This document shows, piece after piece, positions 45,331-54,561 of a stretch of 64,000 nucleotides of DNA. A program made the position numbers and the translations under genes. Source of the stretch: Silanimonas sp021297925 (GTDB lineage Bacteria > Pseudomonadota > Gammaproteobacteria > Xanthomonadales > Xanthomonadaceae); contig JAPZTL010000009.1 of NCBI GenBank assembly GCA_027532825.1, positions 248,001 to 312,000 on the forward strand, given 5' to 3'. The notes beneath the pieces were generated by a model. It was not told the origin of the DNA and did no database searches. It saw only the letters and a list, made by a program, of their open reading frames with translations. Positions within the stretch are counted from its first letter, which is position 1, and every line of letters begins with the position of its first letter.

Positions 45331-46229
45331 CAGAAGTAGCCCTCGAGTTTCTTCAGCTCCATCGAGCTGTTCGGGTCGTGGTCGATCACGCGGCCCTGGC
45401 GCTCGGAGGTCGTGGCCTGCAGCAGTTCCTCGACGATCGCTTCCACCGAGTCGGCGTCCGACTCGATGCCGCCAGTGAGCGGGTAGCAGCCCAGCGTGCG
45501 GAAGCGCACCTTCTTTTCCGCCGGCCGCTCGCCCGGGCGCAGCGGCAAACGCTCGTCGTCCACCATGATCAGGGTGCCATCGCGTTCCACCACCGGCCGC
45601 GTTTCGGCGAAGTACAGCGGCGGCAGCTCGATGCCCTCGCGCAGGATGTAGAGCCACACATCCAGTTCGGTCCAGTTCGAGATCGGGAAGGCGCGAACGC
45701 TCTCGCCCTTGTGGATGCGTCCGTTGTAGAGGTCCCAGAACTCCGGGCGCTGCGCCTTCGGGTCCCAGCGCTGGTGCGTGTCGCGGAAGCTGAAGACGCG
45801 CTCCTTGGCGCGCGACTTCTCCTCGTCGCGGCGCGCCCCGCCGATGGCGCAGTCGTAGCCGCCGCGGGCCAGCGCCTGGCGGAGGCCCTGCGTGCGCATG
45901 ACGTCGGTGTGCACGGCGGGGCCATGGATGAAGGGGTTGATGCCCGCTTTGAGCCCGTCTTCGTTGATGTGCACGCGCAGCTCCACGTCGAGGCGATCGG
46001 GCACTTGGTCGCGGAATTCGTAGGTCTGGCGGAACTCGAAGGTGCTGTCGATGTGCAGCAGGGGGATCGGCGGGCGCGCGGGGTAGAAGGCCTTCTTCAG
46101 CAGGTGCAGCAGCACCGTGCTGTCCTTGCCGATGGAGTACAGCAGCACCGGGTTGCGGAACTGCGCCGCGACCTCGCGGAGGATGTGCAGGCTCTCCGCT
46201 TCGAGGCGGTCGAGGTGGGACAGGGCCAT
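45330..46229 (-). CDS. cysD: Sulfate adenylyltransferase subunit 2
   Basis: Catalytic ATP-sulfurylase subunit that activates sulfate with ATP to form APS, working with the CysN GTPase. 299 residues with the PP-loop-like motif LLYSIGKDSTVLLHL, HIDSTFEFRQTYEFRD, GGARRDEEKSRAKER and SNWTELDVW. It leads the cysD-cysNC operon and diverges from cysJ across 213 bp that contain a 16-base direct repeat. Confidence 0.97.
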   Translation of the reverse strand: MALSHLDRLEAESLHILREVAAQFRNPVLLYSIGKDSTVLLHLLKKAFYPARPPIPLLHIDSTFEFRQTYEFRDQVPDRLDVELRVHINEDGLKAGINPFIHGPAVHTDVMRTQGLRQALARGGYDCAIGGARRDEEKSRAKERVFSFRDTHQRWDPKAQRPEFWDLYNGRIHKGESVRAFPISNWTELDVWLYILREGIELPPLYFAETRPVVERDGTLIMVDDERLPLRPGERPAEKKVRFRTLGCYPLTGGIESDADSVEAIVEELLQATTSERQGRVIDHDPNSSMELKKLEGYF

Positions 46230-46309
46230 GGGCGGCGTCGAAAGGAGGGGGCGGTGCCCGATGGGGCGCAGTATCGAAACGCCCTTGCCCTCGCCGGAAA
46301 TGCCCGGCC

Positions 46310-46372
46310 GTTATCTCCCTATGCCCCGCGAGCGCCGGCCGCGCACATGCATCGGGGTTATCACCGTATGCC
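46310..46372. promoter_or_regulatory. Direct repeat in the cysD-cysJ divergent region
   Basis: GTTATCTCCCTATGCC (46310-46325) and GTTATCACCGTATGCC (46357-46372) match at 14 of 16 positions, with starts 47 bp apart. On the opposite strand both contain GATAAC, which also occurs at 51904-51909 upstream of cysG. Such paired elements between divergent sulfur genes are candidate binding sites for the CysB-type regulator encoded at 50833-51819. Binding is inferred only. Confidence 0.5.
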
Positions 46373-46442
46373 GGGTTTCGCTTTCCGGCCGGCGGGGCAC
46401 GGACCGGAGACTGCGCCTTCGCCTTGGCCCACTGGCGCGCCC

Positions 46443-48308
46443 ATGTCGCTTCCGCTGTCCCCGCCCTCCCCCGCCTCCCCGTTGCCGCTCGACGCCGAGC
46501 GTCGGGCCCTGCTGCAGCGCCTGACGGACGGGCTCGACCCGGCCACGCTGTGGTGGGTGTCGGGCTACCTGGCCGGCCTCGCCGCCCCGCAGGCGCGCGC
46601 CGCCGACGGCGTGTTGGCCGGCGCCACCGCCCTGCCCGGCCTTCCTGCGGCGCTGGTGCCCGCGGCGGCCGAGGTCGACACGCTGACCATCGTCTACGGC
46701 AGCCAGACCGGCAACGCGAAGCGTGCGGCCGAAGCCCTGCTCGCCGAGGCCGGTACGCGCGGCCTGAAGGCGAGACTGCTGCGCGCCGACGCCTACCCGC
46801 TGGCCGAGCTCAAGCGCGAAACGCAGCTGGTCGTGGTCATCAGCACGCAGGGGGACGGCGACCCGCCGGACGACGCCCGCGGCTTCGTCGAGCACCTTGT
46901 GGGCCGCCGCGCGCCGAAGCTCGAGGGCCTGCGCTTCGCCGTGCTGGGCCTCGGCGATTCGAGCTACGCGAAGTTCTGCGAGATCGGCCGCGTGATCGAC
47001 GCGCGACTGGCGGAGCTCGGCGGCCGCCGCGTGGCGGCCTTCGGCGAGGCCGATGTCGATGTCGACACCGTCGCCGTGCCGTGGCGCGCCGCCGTGCTGG
47101 AGGCCCTGGACGCCCTGCGACCCGCGTCGACGCCTGCGACGCCGGACCCGCTCGCCCTGCGCGTCGAGGCCGGTGGCTCGGCCACGCCCGCAAGCGCCGC
47201 CGCGACCCGCGAGGCCCCGGCGCTCGCCGAGCTGCTGGCCAACACGCGCCTCACGGGTCGCGGCAGCGACCGCGACACCCGGCACCTCGAATTCGCGATC
47301 GAGCCGGCGACGCTGGACTACACCCCCGGCGACGCCGCGGGCGTGTGGCCGCTGCAGGCCCCCGCGCTGGTCGAGGCCCTCCTCGAGGCCACCGGCCTCG
47401 ACGGCGACGCCGCGGTGACGCAGGGCGCCGAGACCCTGCCCCTGCGCCGCTGGCTGGGCGAGCGCCGCGAGCTCACCCGCCTGCACCGCCCGCTGCTGAA
47501 GGCGCATGCCGAGCGCAGCGACAGCGCGAAGCTCGCCGCGACGCTGGCCGACGCCGGCGCCACCGCCGCCCTGCTGCAGACGACGCCGCTGCTCGACCTG
47601 CTGGCCGAGCATCCGGCCGCGTGGTCGGCCACCGAGCTGGTCGCGGCGCTGCGCCCCTTGGCGCCGCGGCTCTACTCCATCGCCTCCAGCCGCGAGGCCG
47701 TCGGCGATGAAATCCATCTCACTGTCGGCCACGAAGTCTTCGAAGGCCGCGACGGCCTGCGCTACGGCGCGGCCTCGCACTACCTCGCCACGCTGAAGGA
47801 AGGCGACACGGCGCGACTGTTCATCGAGCGCAACGAGCGCTTCCGCCTGCCCGCCGATGCCTCGCGTGACGTGATCATGATCGGCCCCGGCACCGGCGTG
47901 GCGCCGTTCCGCGGCTTCGTGCAGCAGCGCGCCGCGACGGGCGCAAGCGGCCGCAACTGGCTGGTCTTCGGCAACCCGCACTTCCGCAGCGACTTCCTCT
48001 ACCAGGTGGAATGGCAGAAGGCGTTGAAGGCGGGGCAACTGCATCGCCTCGACCTCGCCTTCTCGCGCGACGGCGCCAGCAAGACCTACGTGCAGCACCG
48101 TTTGCAGGAGAACGGCGCCGAACTCTGGCGCTGGCTGCAGGCCGGTGCACACGTCTACGTCTGCGGCGACGCCACGCGCATGGCCAAGGACGTGCACGCC
48201 ACCCTGCTGGCGATCGCCCAACAACACGGCGGCCTTGATCGTGATGCCTCCGCCGATTACTTCACCGGGCTGGAACGCACCGCCCGCTACGCCCGGGACG
48301 TCTACTGA
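46443..48308 (+). CDS. cysJ: Sulfite reductase flavoprotein alpha subunit
   Basis: Electron-supplying subunit of NADPH-sulfite reductase, carrying FMN and FAD. The ATG at 46443 gives 621 residues. After a variable N-terminus, the flavodoxin domain starts at TIVYGSQTGNAKRAAEALL (about residues 80-215, with STQGDGDPPDDA and GLGDSSYAKFC), followed by the FAD-binding connection domain and the NADPH domain (RLYSIASS, GTGVAPFRGF, VYVCGDATRMAKDV). The C-terminal YARDVY is the family end. Its stop overlaps the cysI start. Confidence 0.95.
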   Translation: MSLPLSPPSPASPLPLDAERRALLQRLTDGLDPATLWWVSGYLAGLAAPQARAADGVLAGATALPGLPAALVPAAAEVDTLTIVYGSQTGNAKRAAEALLAEAGTRGLKARLLRADAYPLAELKRETQLVVVISTQGDGDPPDDARGFVEHLVGRRAPKLEGLRFAVLGLGDSSYAKFCEIGRVIDARLAELGGRRVAAFGEADVDVDTVAVPWRAAVLEALDALRPASTPATPDPLALRVEAGGSATPASAAATREAPALAELLANTRLTGRGSDRDTRHLEFAIEPATLDYTPGDAAGVWPLQAPALVEALLEATGLDGDAAVTQGAETLPLRRWLGERRELTRLHRPLLKAHAERSDSAKLAATLADAGATAALLQTTPLLDLLAEHPAAWSATELVAALRPLAPRLYSIASSREAVGDEIHLTVGHEVFEGRDGLRYGAASHYLATLKEGDTARLFIERNERFRLPADASRDVIMIGPGTGVAPFRGFVQQRAATGASGRNWLVFGNPHFRSDFLYQVEWQKALKAGQLHRLDLAFSRDGASKTYVQHRLQENGAELWRWLQAGAHVYVCGDATRMAKDVHATLLAIAQQHGGLDRDASADYFTGLERTARYARDVY

Positions 48309-50005
48309 TGGCCACGCATTCCGTCGAAGAGATCAAGCGCCAGAGCGCCGGCCTGCGCGGCACGCTCGAAGCCAGCCTCGCCGATCCGGTCACCGGCGCG
48401 CTGCGCGAGGACGACCAGATCCTCATCAAGTACCACGGCAGCTACCAGCAGGACGATCGCGACCTCCGCGAAGAACGCCGCGTCGCCAAGCTCGAACCCG
48501 CCTACAGCTTCATGATCCGCACCCGCACGCCCGGCGGCGTGCTCACGCCGGGGCAGTGGCTGAAGCTGGACGGCGTGGCGAACGATTTCGCCGAGCGCGG
48601 CCTGCGCATCACCACGCGCCAGGCCGTGCAGTTCCACGGCGTGATCAAGCGCGAACTAAAGGCCACCATGAAGGCCATCAACGCCGCGCTGATCGACACC
48701 CTCGCGGCCTGCGGCGACGTGAACCGCAACGTGGCCGTCGCGGCGAACCCGCAGGTGTCGGCCGCGCACGCCGCCGTGTACGCGCAGGCCGCGGCACTCT
48801 CGGAACACCTGCTGCCGAACACCCGCGCCTACTACGAGATCTGGCTGGACGAGGAGCGCGTGGCCGGCGGCGACCCTGCGGCCGAGCCGATCTATGGCAG
48901 CACCTACCTGCCGCGCAAGTTCAAGATCGGCTTCGCCATCCCGCCGACCAACGACGTCGACGTGTTCGCGCAGGACCTCGGCTTCGTCGCCCACCTCGAT
49001 GGCGACGTGCTCACCGGCTACACCGTGCTGGTGGGCGGCGGCATGGGCAGCACCCACGGCGACGCCGAAACCTACCCGCGCCTCGCCGACCCGCTGGGCT
49101 TCATCACGCCCGAGCAGCTGATCCCGGTCGCCACCGCCGTCGTCACCGCGCAGCGCGACCTCGGCAACCGCACGGTGCGCAAGCACGCGCGCCTCAAGTA
49201 CACGATCGACCGCGTCGGCCTCGACGTTTTCCGATCCGAAGTGGAAGCCCGCAGCGGCGTCACCCTCGCGCCGCCGAAGCCCCTGGCCTTCACCCACAAC
49301 GGCGACCGCTTCGGTTGGGTCGAGGGCGAGGACGGCCGCGCGCACCTGACGCTGCGCATCACCGCCGGCCGCGTGCAGGACGGCGACGCCGGGCTGTGGC
49401 AGACCGGCCTGCGTGCCGTCGCGCAGGCCCTGCTGGAGGCCGGGGAAGGCGAGTTCCGCCTGACGCCGAACCAGAACCTCGTCATCGCCGGGCTTTCGCC
49501 GGCGGGGCGCGCGAGCGTCGACGCGCTGATCACCACGTACGGCCTCGACCACTTCCGCCGCGCCACACCGCTCGCGCTAAACGCCTTGGCCTGTGTGGCG
49601 CTGCCGACCTGCGCGCTGGCCATGGCCGAGGCCGAGCGCTACCTGCCCGTCTTCCTCGATCGCGTGCAGGGGCTGCTGGATCGCCACGGGCTGACCGAGG
49701 CCGACATCCACCTGCGGATCAGCGGCTGCCCGAACGGCTGCTCGCGGCCCTTCCTCGGCGAAATCGCGCTCGTCGGCAAGGCGCCCGGGCGCTACAACCT
49801 GATGCTCGGCGCCGACCATCGCGGCGCGCGCCTGAATGCGCTGTACCGCGAAAACGTCGACGAAGCGCAGATCCTCGCAGCCCTCGAACCGCTCATTGCG
49901 TCATACGCCAAAGACCGCCGCGCGGACGAACGCTTCGGCGACTTCCTGGTGCGCACCGGCGTCGTCGCACCGAAGCCCGGCCCGATCCCGCTGGTGCTCG
50001 CATGA
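48308..50005 (+). CDS. cysI: Sulfite reductase hemoprotein beta subunit
   Basis: Siroheme and iron-sulfur subunit that reduces sulfite to sulfide in six one-electron steps. 565 residues. The four cluster-binding cysteines are visible as CVALPTC (429, 435) and CPNGC (474, 478), the last cysteine also ligating siroheme. The N-terminal ferredoxin-like half contains RITTRQAVQFHGV and the region HARLKYTIDRVGLD. ATG overlaps the cysJ stop by one base and its own stop overlaps the cysH start (ATGA). Confidence 0.96.
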   Translation: MATHSVEEIKRQSAGLRGTLEASLADPVTGALREDDQILIKYHGSYQQDDRDLREERRVAKLEPAYSFMIRTRTPGGVLTPGQWLKLDGVANDFAERGLRITTRQAVQFHGVIKRELKATMKAINAALIDTLAACGDVNRNVAVAANPQVSAAHAAVYAQAAALSEHLLPNTRAYYEIWLDEERVAGGDPAAEPIYGSTYLPRKFKIGFAIPPTNDVDVFAQDLGFVAHLDGDVLTGYTVLVGGGMGSTHGDAETYPRLADPLGFITPEQLIPVATAVVTAQRDLGNRTVRKHARLKYTIDRVGLDVFRSEVEARSGVTLAPPKPLAFTHNGDRFGWVEGEDGRAHLTLRITAGRVQDGDAGLWQTGLRAVAQALLEAGEGEFRLTPNQNLVIAGLSPAGRASVDALITTYGLDHFRRATPLALNALACVALPTCALAMAEAERYLPVFLDRVQGLLDRHGLTEADIHLRISGCPNGCSRPFLGEIALVGKAPGRYNLMLGADHRGARLNALYRENVDEAQILAALEPLIASYAKDRRADERFGDFLVRTGVVAPKPGPIPLVLA

Positions 50006-50823
50006 GCGGCGACGGCAACGCGGTCAGCGCCGAACGTCCTGCCGGGCTGCCGCGCCGCGGTGCGCGCGACGCTGGCACGGCGGAAGCGACGCCGCCGCAG
50101 GCACCCTTCGATCTGGCCACGGCGTGGTCGAATGACGCTGCGCTTGGATCTCTGAACGGCTGGCTCGACGCGCTCGACGCCGAAGCTCGGCTGGCCTGGG
50201 CGCTCTCGAACACCCCGGGTCGCGCCGTGCTGTCGACCAGCTTCGGCGCGCAGTCCGCCGCTGCGCTGCACCTCGTCACGCAGCGGGCCCCCGATGTGCC
50301 CGTGGTTCTGGTGGACACCGGTTACCTGTTCCCCGAGACCTACCGCTTCGCCGATGAGCTCACGCACCGCCTCGCGCTGAACCTGCACGTTGCTCGCGCG
50401 GATGACTCGCCAGGCTGGTTCGAAGCCCGCCACGGCAAGCTCTGGGAGCAGGGCCTCGACGGCATCGAACGCTACAACCAGCTGCGCAAGGTGGCGCCGA
50501 TGCAGCGCGCGCTCGACGGCCTCGGCGCGACGCTGTGGATTGCCGGCCTGCGTCGCAGCCAGTCGAGCAGCCGCGAGCAGCGCCGCGTGCTGGAACGCGC
50601 CGGCCCCCGCTGGAAACTGCACCCCGTCATCGACTGGACCGACCGCGACATCGGCGCCTACCTGAAGGCCCACGGCCTGCCCTGGCACCCGCTGTGGGAG
50701 CAGGGCTACGTCTCGATCGGCGACGTGCACACCACCCGGCCCCTGTCGGCCGAAGTCGACGCCGAGGCTACGCGATTCTTCGGCCTCAAGCGCGAGTGCG
50801 GGTTGCACGAGCCCGTGGCGTGA
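50002..50823 (+). CDS. cysH: Phosphoadenylylsulfate (PAPS) reductase
   Basis: Reduces PAPS to sulfite with thioredoxin. The ATG at 50002 gives 273 residues; the first 35 are a variable extension. Substrate-binding motif STSFGAQSAAALHLV, VDTGYLFPETYRF and the catalytic C-terminal KRECGLHEP with Cys266 are present. The paired CC and CxxC cysteines of the iron-sulfur APS-reductase type are missing, so PAPS is the expected substrate, in agreement with the CysC kinase domain in this cluster. The stop codon faces that of the convergent regulator gene. Confidence 0.95.
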   Translation: MSGDGNAVSAERPAGLPRRGARDAGTAEATPPQAPFDLATAWSNDAALGSLNGWLDALDAEARLAWALSNTPGRAVLSTSFGAQSAAALHLVTQRAPDVPVVLVDTGYLFPETYRFADELTHRLALNLHVARADDSPGWFEARHGKLWEQGLDGIERYNQLRKVAPMQRALDGLGATLWIAGLRRSQSSSREQRRVLERAGPRWKLHPVIDWTDRDIGAYLKAHGLPWHPLWEQGYVSIGDVHTTRPLSAEVDAEATRFFGLKRECGLHEPVA

Positions 50824-50832
50824 GCCCCGGGC

Positions 50833-51819
50833 TCAGCTCGTGATCGCCTGGCTGAGGTCGGCCCAGGCGGGCGCGGTCGGCCACGTGGCGTCCTGGTGGC
50901 CGGCGATCACCCGCTGCAGGTCGTGGCGATCCAACTGCGGCGCCAGATGCCGGAACAGGTCGAAGGCATAGCGGCGCAGCACGCGCTCTTTCGGGACGAC
51001 GGCCCAGGCCGTGCACACCGGCAGCACCGGCGGGGGCGGCAGCACCGCAAGATCGGCGTCCGCGATCGCGCTGACGGCCATCTCGGCGAGGATGCCGACG
51101 CCCAGGCCCGCCCGCACGTAGGTCTTGATCAGGTCGGCGTCGTGGGCGGTCATCGCCACGGTCGGCTGCAGGCCCGCCTCGGTGAAGGCACGCCGCAGCG
51201 AACTCTCCGGCTGGTTGGTGCTGTGGTAGCTGACCAGCGGATGGGCGGCGAGCTCGGCCAAGGTCGGTGCGCGGCCGAGCCCGGCCAGGGGGTGGCCCTT
51301 CGGCACCACGACGACGCGCCGCCAGCGGTACAGCGGAATGGCATGGCCGCCCGCGGGCACGCTACCGACGGTGCTGACGATGGCGAAATCGGCGCTGCCC
51401 TTGGCGAGGTGCGGCAGCACGTCGTTGTCGGCCAGCGACTGCAGTTGCACGCCGACCTGCGGGTACTCGCGGTTCAGGGCGGCGATCGCCGCCGGCAGCA
51501 CGAAGCGGGCCTGCGTGTGGGTGGTCGCCATGTGCAGGGTCCCCGCCAGCTCGCCGCGCTGGTTGGCGGCGAAGGCGCGGATGTTGGCGGCTTCGGCGAC
51601 CGCACGGCGGGCATGGACCAGCACCACCGCGCCGGCCTCGGTGATCGCTTCGAGGCTGCGCCCCTTGCGCTGGAACAGCAGGAAGCCGAGTTCGTCCTCC
51701 AGCGCCTTGAGCTGCTTGGAGATGCCGGGCTGGGTCGCGTGGACGCGTTCGGCGGCCTGGGTGATGTTCAGGCCGGCATCGGCGATCGCGATGAGGTAGC
51801 GGAGCTGGGTCAGGGTCAT
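50833..51819 (-). CDS. cysB: CysB-type LysR family regulator
   Basis: 328-residue LysR regulator with an N-terminal winged helix-turn-helix (LRYLIAIADAGLNITQAAERVHATQPGISKQLKALEDELG split at residues 5-45) very close to CysB/Cbl, and a periplasmic-binding-like effector domain (LATLHMATTHTQARFVLP-like region, HPLVSYHSTNQPESSLRRAF). The sequence TTHTQARFVLP and the placement between cysH and cysG indicate control of sulfur assimilation, with O-acetylserine or a related thiol precursor as the expected inducer. The upstream region contains a 36-bp palindromic element. Confidence 0.88.
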   Translation of the reverse strand: MTLTQLRYLIAIADAGLNITQAAERVHATQPGISKQLKALEDELGFLLFQRKGRSLEAITEAGAVVLVHARRAVAEAANIRAFAANQRGELAGTLHMATTHTQARFVLPAAIAALNREYPQVGVQLQSLADNDVLPHLAKGSADFAIVSTVGSVPAGGHAIPLYRWRRVVVVPKGHPLAGLGRAPTLAELAAHPLVSYHSTNQPESSLRRAFTEAGLQPTVAMTAHDADLIKTYVRAGLGVGILAEMAVSAIADADLAVLPPPPVLPVCTAWAVVPKERVLRRYAFDLFRHLAPQLDRHDLQRVIAGHQDATWPTAPAWADLSQAITS

Positions 51820-51845
51820 CGTCGGCGCGGGCCGCAGCCCGACAT

Positions 51846-51881
51846 TTGTTTATTCATTCATCGCGATGAAACGATAAACAA
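51846..51881. promoter_or_regulatory. Palindromic operator candidate, copy 1 (cysB/cysG)
   Basis: A 36-bp dyad with 15 of 18 base pairs matched: TTGTTTAT, three unpaired, the perfect core TTCATCGCGATGAA (51857-51870), three unpaired, ATAAACAA. It lies 27 bp from the regulator start codon and 122 bp before the cysG start. The right-hand 21 bases (TTCATCGCGAT then RAAASGATRA) are shared with 54562-54585 upstream of metX. The regulator is not known. Confidence 0.65.
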
Positions 51882-52002
51882 GACTGAAAGACCAGTCCTT
51901 TCTGATAACCGGATGGAATATGCATGGTTCGCCGGGGCATTTCCGCCCGCGTCCCCCACCGCCCTAGCGTGGCTGGACTGGTCTTCCCTGCCTGTCCGCC
52001 TC

Positions 52003-53481
52003 ATGCCTGTGCCGCTGTTTCCCGTGTTCCTCGACCTCGCCGGCCGCCGCGTGCTGTTGGTGGGAGGGGGTGCGGTCGCGCGACGCAAGGCCGAGGCCCT
52101 GCTGGAGGCCGGTGCCGACGTGGTGGTCGGCGCGCCGGACCTGGTGCCCGAGCTGGCCCGGGCGGTGGTCGAGGGACGCCTCGCCCACCGGCCCGGGACC
52201 TTCCATCCGGGCTGGCTGGACGGCGCCTGGCTGGTCATCGCCGCCACCGACGACCCCGAGGTCAACGCCGCCGTCGCCCACGAAGCCGATGCTCGGCGGA
52301 TCTGGGTGAACGTGGTCGACGACGCCCCACGCTGCACCTTCCAGGTGCCGGCGCGCGTCGAACGCGGGCCCCTGCAAGTGGCGATCAGCAGCCGCGGCGA
52401 GGCGCCGATGCTGGCCCGCTGGCTGCGCGAGACGCTGGAGACGGAACTCGATCCGTCGCTGGGCGCCCTCGCCGGATGGTTGGGCGGCAAGCGCGAGGCG
52501 CTGCGTTCGCGTTTCCCCGACACGACGCGCCGCCGTCAGGTGATCGAGCGCCTCGTGCGCGGCCCCGCCGCCGACGCACTGCGTCGCGGCGATGTCGCCT
52601 CCGCCGAGGCGGCCTTCGACGCGGCGCTCGGCGAGGACCCCAGGCCGCAGGGCCGCGTGATCCTCGTGGGCGCCGGCCCTGGCGACCCCGGCCTGCTCAC
52701 CCTGCGCGGCCTGCGCGCGCTGAACCAGGCCGACGTGATCCTCCACGACCGCCTCGTCAGCGCCGACGTGCTCGCCCTCGCCCGCCGCGATGCGGAACGC
52801 ATCGAGGTCGCCAAGGAGGCCGGCACGCACCACACGACGCAGCAGCGCATCCACGAGCTGCTGGTCGAGCATGCCCACGCCGGGAAGACCGTCGTGCGCC
52901 TGAAAGGCGGCGATCCCTTCGTCTTCGGCCGCGGCGGCGAGGAGCTCGAAGCCCTGCGTGCCGAGGGCGTCCCCTACGAGGTCGTGCCGGGCATCACCGC
53001 GGCCGTGGCCTGCGGCGCCTATGCCGGCATCCCGCTCACGCATCGCGACCACGCGCAGTCGGTGCGCCTCGTCACCGCGCACTGCCGCAACTCGATCGAC
53101 ACGCTCGACTGGGCGGCCCTCGCGCAGGAGCGCCAGACGCTCGCCGTCTACATGGGCGTGCAGGGCCTCGACACGATCCGCGACCGCCTCCTGGCCCACG
53201 GCCGCGCGCCGTCGACGCCGTTCGCCCTCGTCGAGAACGGCAGTCGAGCGAACCAGCGCGTCGTGCTCGGCACCCTCGCCGACCTGCCCGAGCGGGCCCT
53301 CGCCGAGAACGTGCGCTCCCCGGCCCTGCTGATCCTTGGCGAGGTGGCCGCCTTGGCGAAGGCCCTGCACTGGTTCGGGCCCGCGCCGGTCGACGCCACG
53401 CCCTCGCCGACACCCGCGCAGCCCGCGGTGACGCTTCATCCGCCCGCCACGACGCCCGGCTCGCTCGTCCTCGCCGCGTAG
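52003..53481 (+). CDS. cysG: Siroheme synthase (multifunctional CysG)
   Basis: Makes siroheme for CysI from uroporphyrinogen III. 492 residues: an N-terminal NAD-dependent precorrin-2 dehydrogenase/ferrochelatase part (PVFLDLAGRRVLLVGGGAVARRKAE in two stretches, residues 4-110; SSRGEAPMLARWLRE) and a C-terminal uroporphyrinogen methyltransferase part (VILVGAGPGDPGLLTLRGL, VVRLKGGDPFVFGRGGEE, GITAAVACGAYAGIPLTHRD). The ATG at 52003 matches the family start; an upstream ATG at 51914 would add residues absent elsewhere. The proline-rich tail after residue 455 is variable. Confidence 0.94.
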   Translation: MPVPLFPVFLDLAGRRVLLVGGGAVARRKAEALLEAGADVVVGAPDLVPELARAVVEGRLAHRPGTFHPGWLDGAWLVIAATDDPEVNAAVAHEADARRIWVNVVDDAPRCTFQVPARVERGPLQVAISSRGEAPMLARWLRETLETELDPSLGALAGWLGGKREALRSRFPDTTRRRQVIERLVRGPAADALRRGDVASAEAAFDAALGEDPRPQGRVILVGAGPGDPGLLTLRGLRALNQADVILHDRLVSADVLALARRDAERIEVAKEAGTHHTTQQRIHELLVEHAHAGKTVVRLKGGDPFVFGRGGEELEALRAEGVPYEVVPGITAAVACGAYAGIPLTHRDHAQSVRLVTAHCRNSIDTLDWAALAQERQTLAVYMGVQGLDTIRDRLLAHGRAPSTPFALVENGSRANQRVVLGTLADLPERALAENVRSPALLILGEVAALAKALHWFGPAPVDATPSPTPAQPAVTLHPPATTPGSLVLAA

Positions 53482-53536
53482 TCGCCCCCCGCGCCCTCCC
53501 GCCCGCCTCTCCTTCCCCGCCACCCGGACGCCCGCC

Positions 53537-54523
53537 ATGGCCCTCTACGACAGCATCCTCGACACCATCGGCCGCACCCCCATCGTGCGCCTGCACCGCA
53601 TCGCCCCGCCCCACGTGCAGCTGTACGTGAAGGTCGAGGCCTTCAACCCCGGCGGCTCGGTCAAGGACCGCCTCGCCCTGGCCATCGTGCTCGACGCCGA
53701 AAAGAAGGGCCTGCTGAAGCCGGGCGACACCATCGTCGAGGCGACCTCGGGCAATACCGGCGTGGCGCTGGCGATGGTCGCCGCCGCGCGAGGCTACAAG
53801 TTCGTCGCCGTGATGACCGAGACCTTCTCGGTCGAGCGCCGCAAGCTGATGCGCGCCTATGGCGCGAAAGTGATCCTCACACCGGCGGCCGAGCGCGGCA
53901 GCGGCATGGTGCGCAAGGCGAAGGAACTCGCCGAGAAGCACGGCTGGTTCCTCGCCCGGCAGTTCGAGAACGAGGCGAACCCGGCGTGGCACCGCAGCAC
54001 GACCGGCCCGGAGATCCTGCAGGACTTCGTCGGCCGTCGGCTCGACTACTTCGTCTCCGGCTGGGGCACGGGCGGCACGCTCACCGGCGTGGGCCAGACC
54101 CTGAAGCTGGCCCGCCCGGAGGTGCAGGTCGTGACCTCCGAACCGGCCGCGGCACAGCTTCTCGCGGGCAAGGACTGGCAGCCGCACAAGATCCAGGGCT
54201 GGACGCCCGACTTCGTGCCGGCGGTGCTGGATCGCGAGGTCGTCGACCGCAACATCCCGATCGACGACCTGACCGCGCGCGACACCGCGCGCCGCCTCGC
54301 CGCGGAAGAGGGCGTGTTCGTCGGCCTCTCGGCCGGCGCGACGCTGGCCGCCGCGCTGAAGGTCGCGCAGGAGGCCGCGGCGGGCTCGGTGATCCTGGCG
54401 ATGCTCCCCGACACCGGCGAGCGCTACCTCAGCACCATCCTCTTCGAAGGGGTGAGCGACGGCTCGGACGACGACTGGCTGGCCTCGCTCGATGCGCCTG
54501 CCGCACCGGGGAAGGCCGCGTAA
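53537..54523 (+). CDS. cysK: Cysteine synthase A-type
   Basis: PLP enzyme that makes cysteine from an O-acylated serine and sulfide. 328 residues with the PLP lysine in NPGGSVKDR (Lys43), the substrate loop EATSGNTGVALA, VSGWGTGGTLTGVGQ (phosphate-binding) and FVGLSAGATLAAAL. It follows cysG by 55 bp and precedes the metX promoter region. No serine acetyltransferase gene is in the window, so the acyl-serine donor is made elsewhere or by the neighbouring MetX-like enzyme. Confidence 0.94.
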   Translation: MALYDSILDTIGRTPIVRLHRIAPPHVQLYVKVEAFNPGGSVKDRLALAIVLDAEKKGLLKPGDTIVEATSGNTGVALAMVAAARGYKFVAVMTETFSVERRKLMRAYGAKVILTPAAERGSGMVRKAKELAEKHGWFLARQFENEANPAWHRSTTGPEILQDFVGRRLDYFVSGWGTGGTLTGVGQTLKLARPEVQVVTSEPAAAQLLAGKDWQPHKIQGWTPDFVPAVLDREVVDRNIPIDDLTARDTARRLAAEEGVFVGLSAGATLAAALKVAQEAAAGSVILAMLPDTGERYLSTILFEGVSDGSDDDWLASLDAPAAPGKAA

Positions 54524-54561
54524 GCCGCCCCCCGTCGGACGGCGTGATGCCGAAAATTCAT

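Noticed and set aside
51914..52002. Upstream in-frame start of cysG (ATG at 51914)
   Set aside because: The extra 30 residues are not part of siroheme synthases and overlap the likely promoter region; the start at 52003 matches the family N-terminus.
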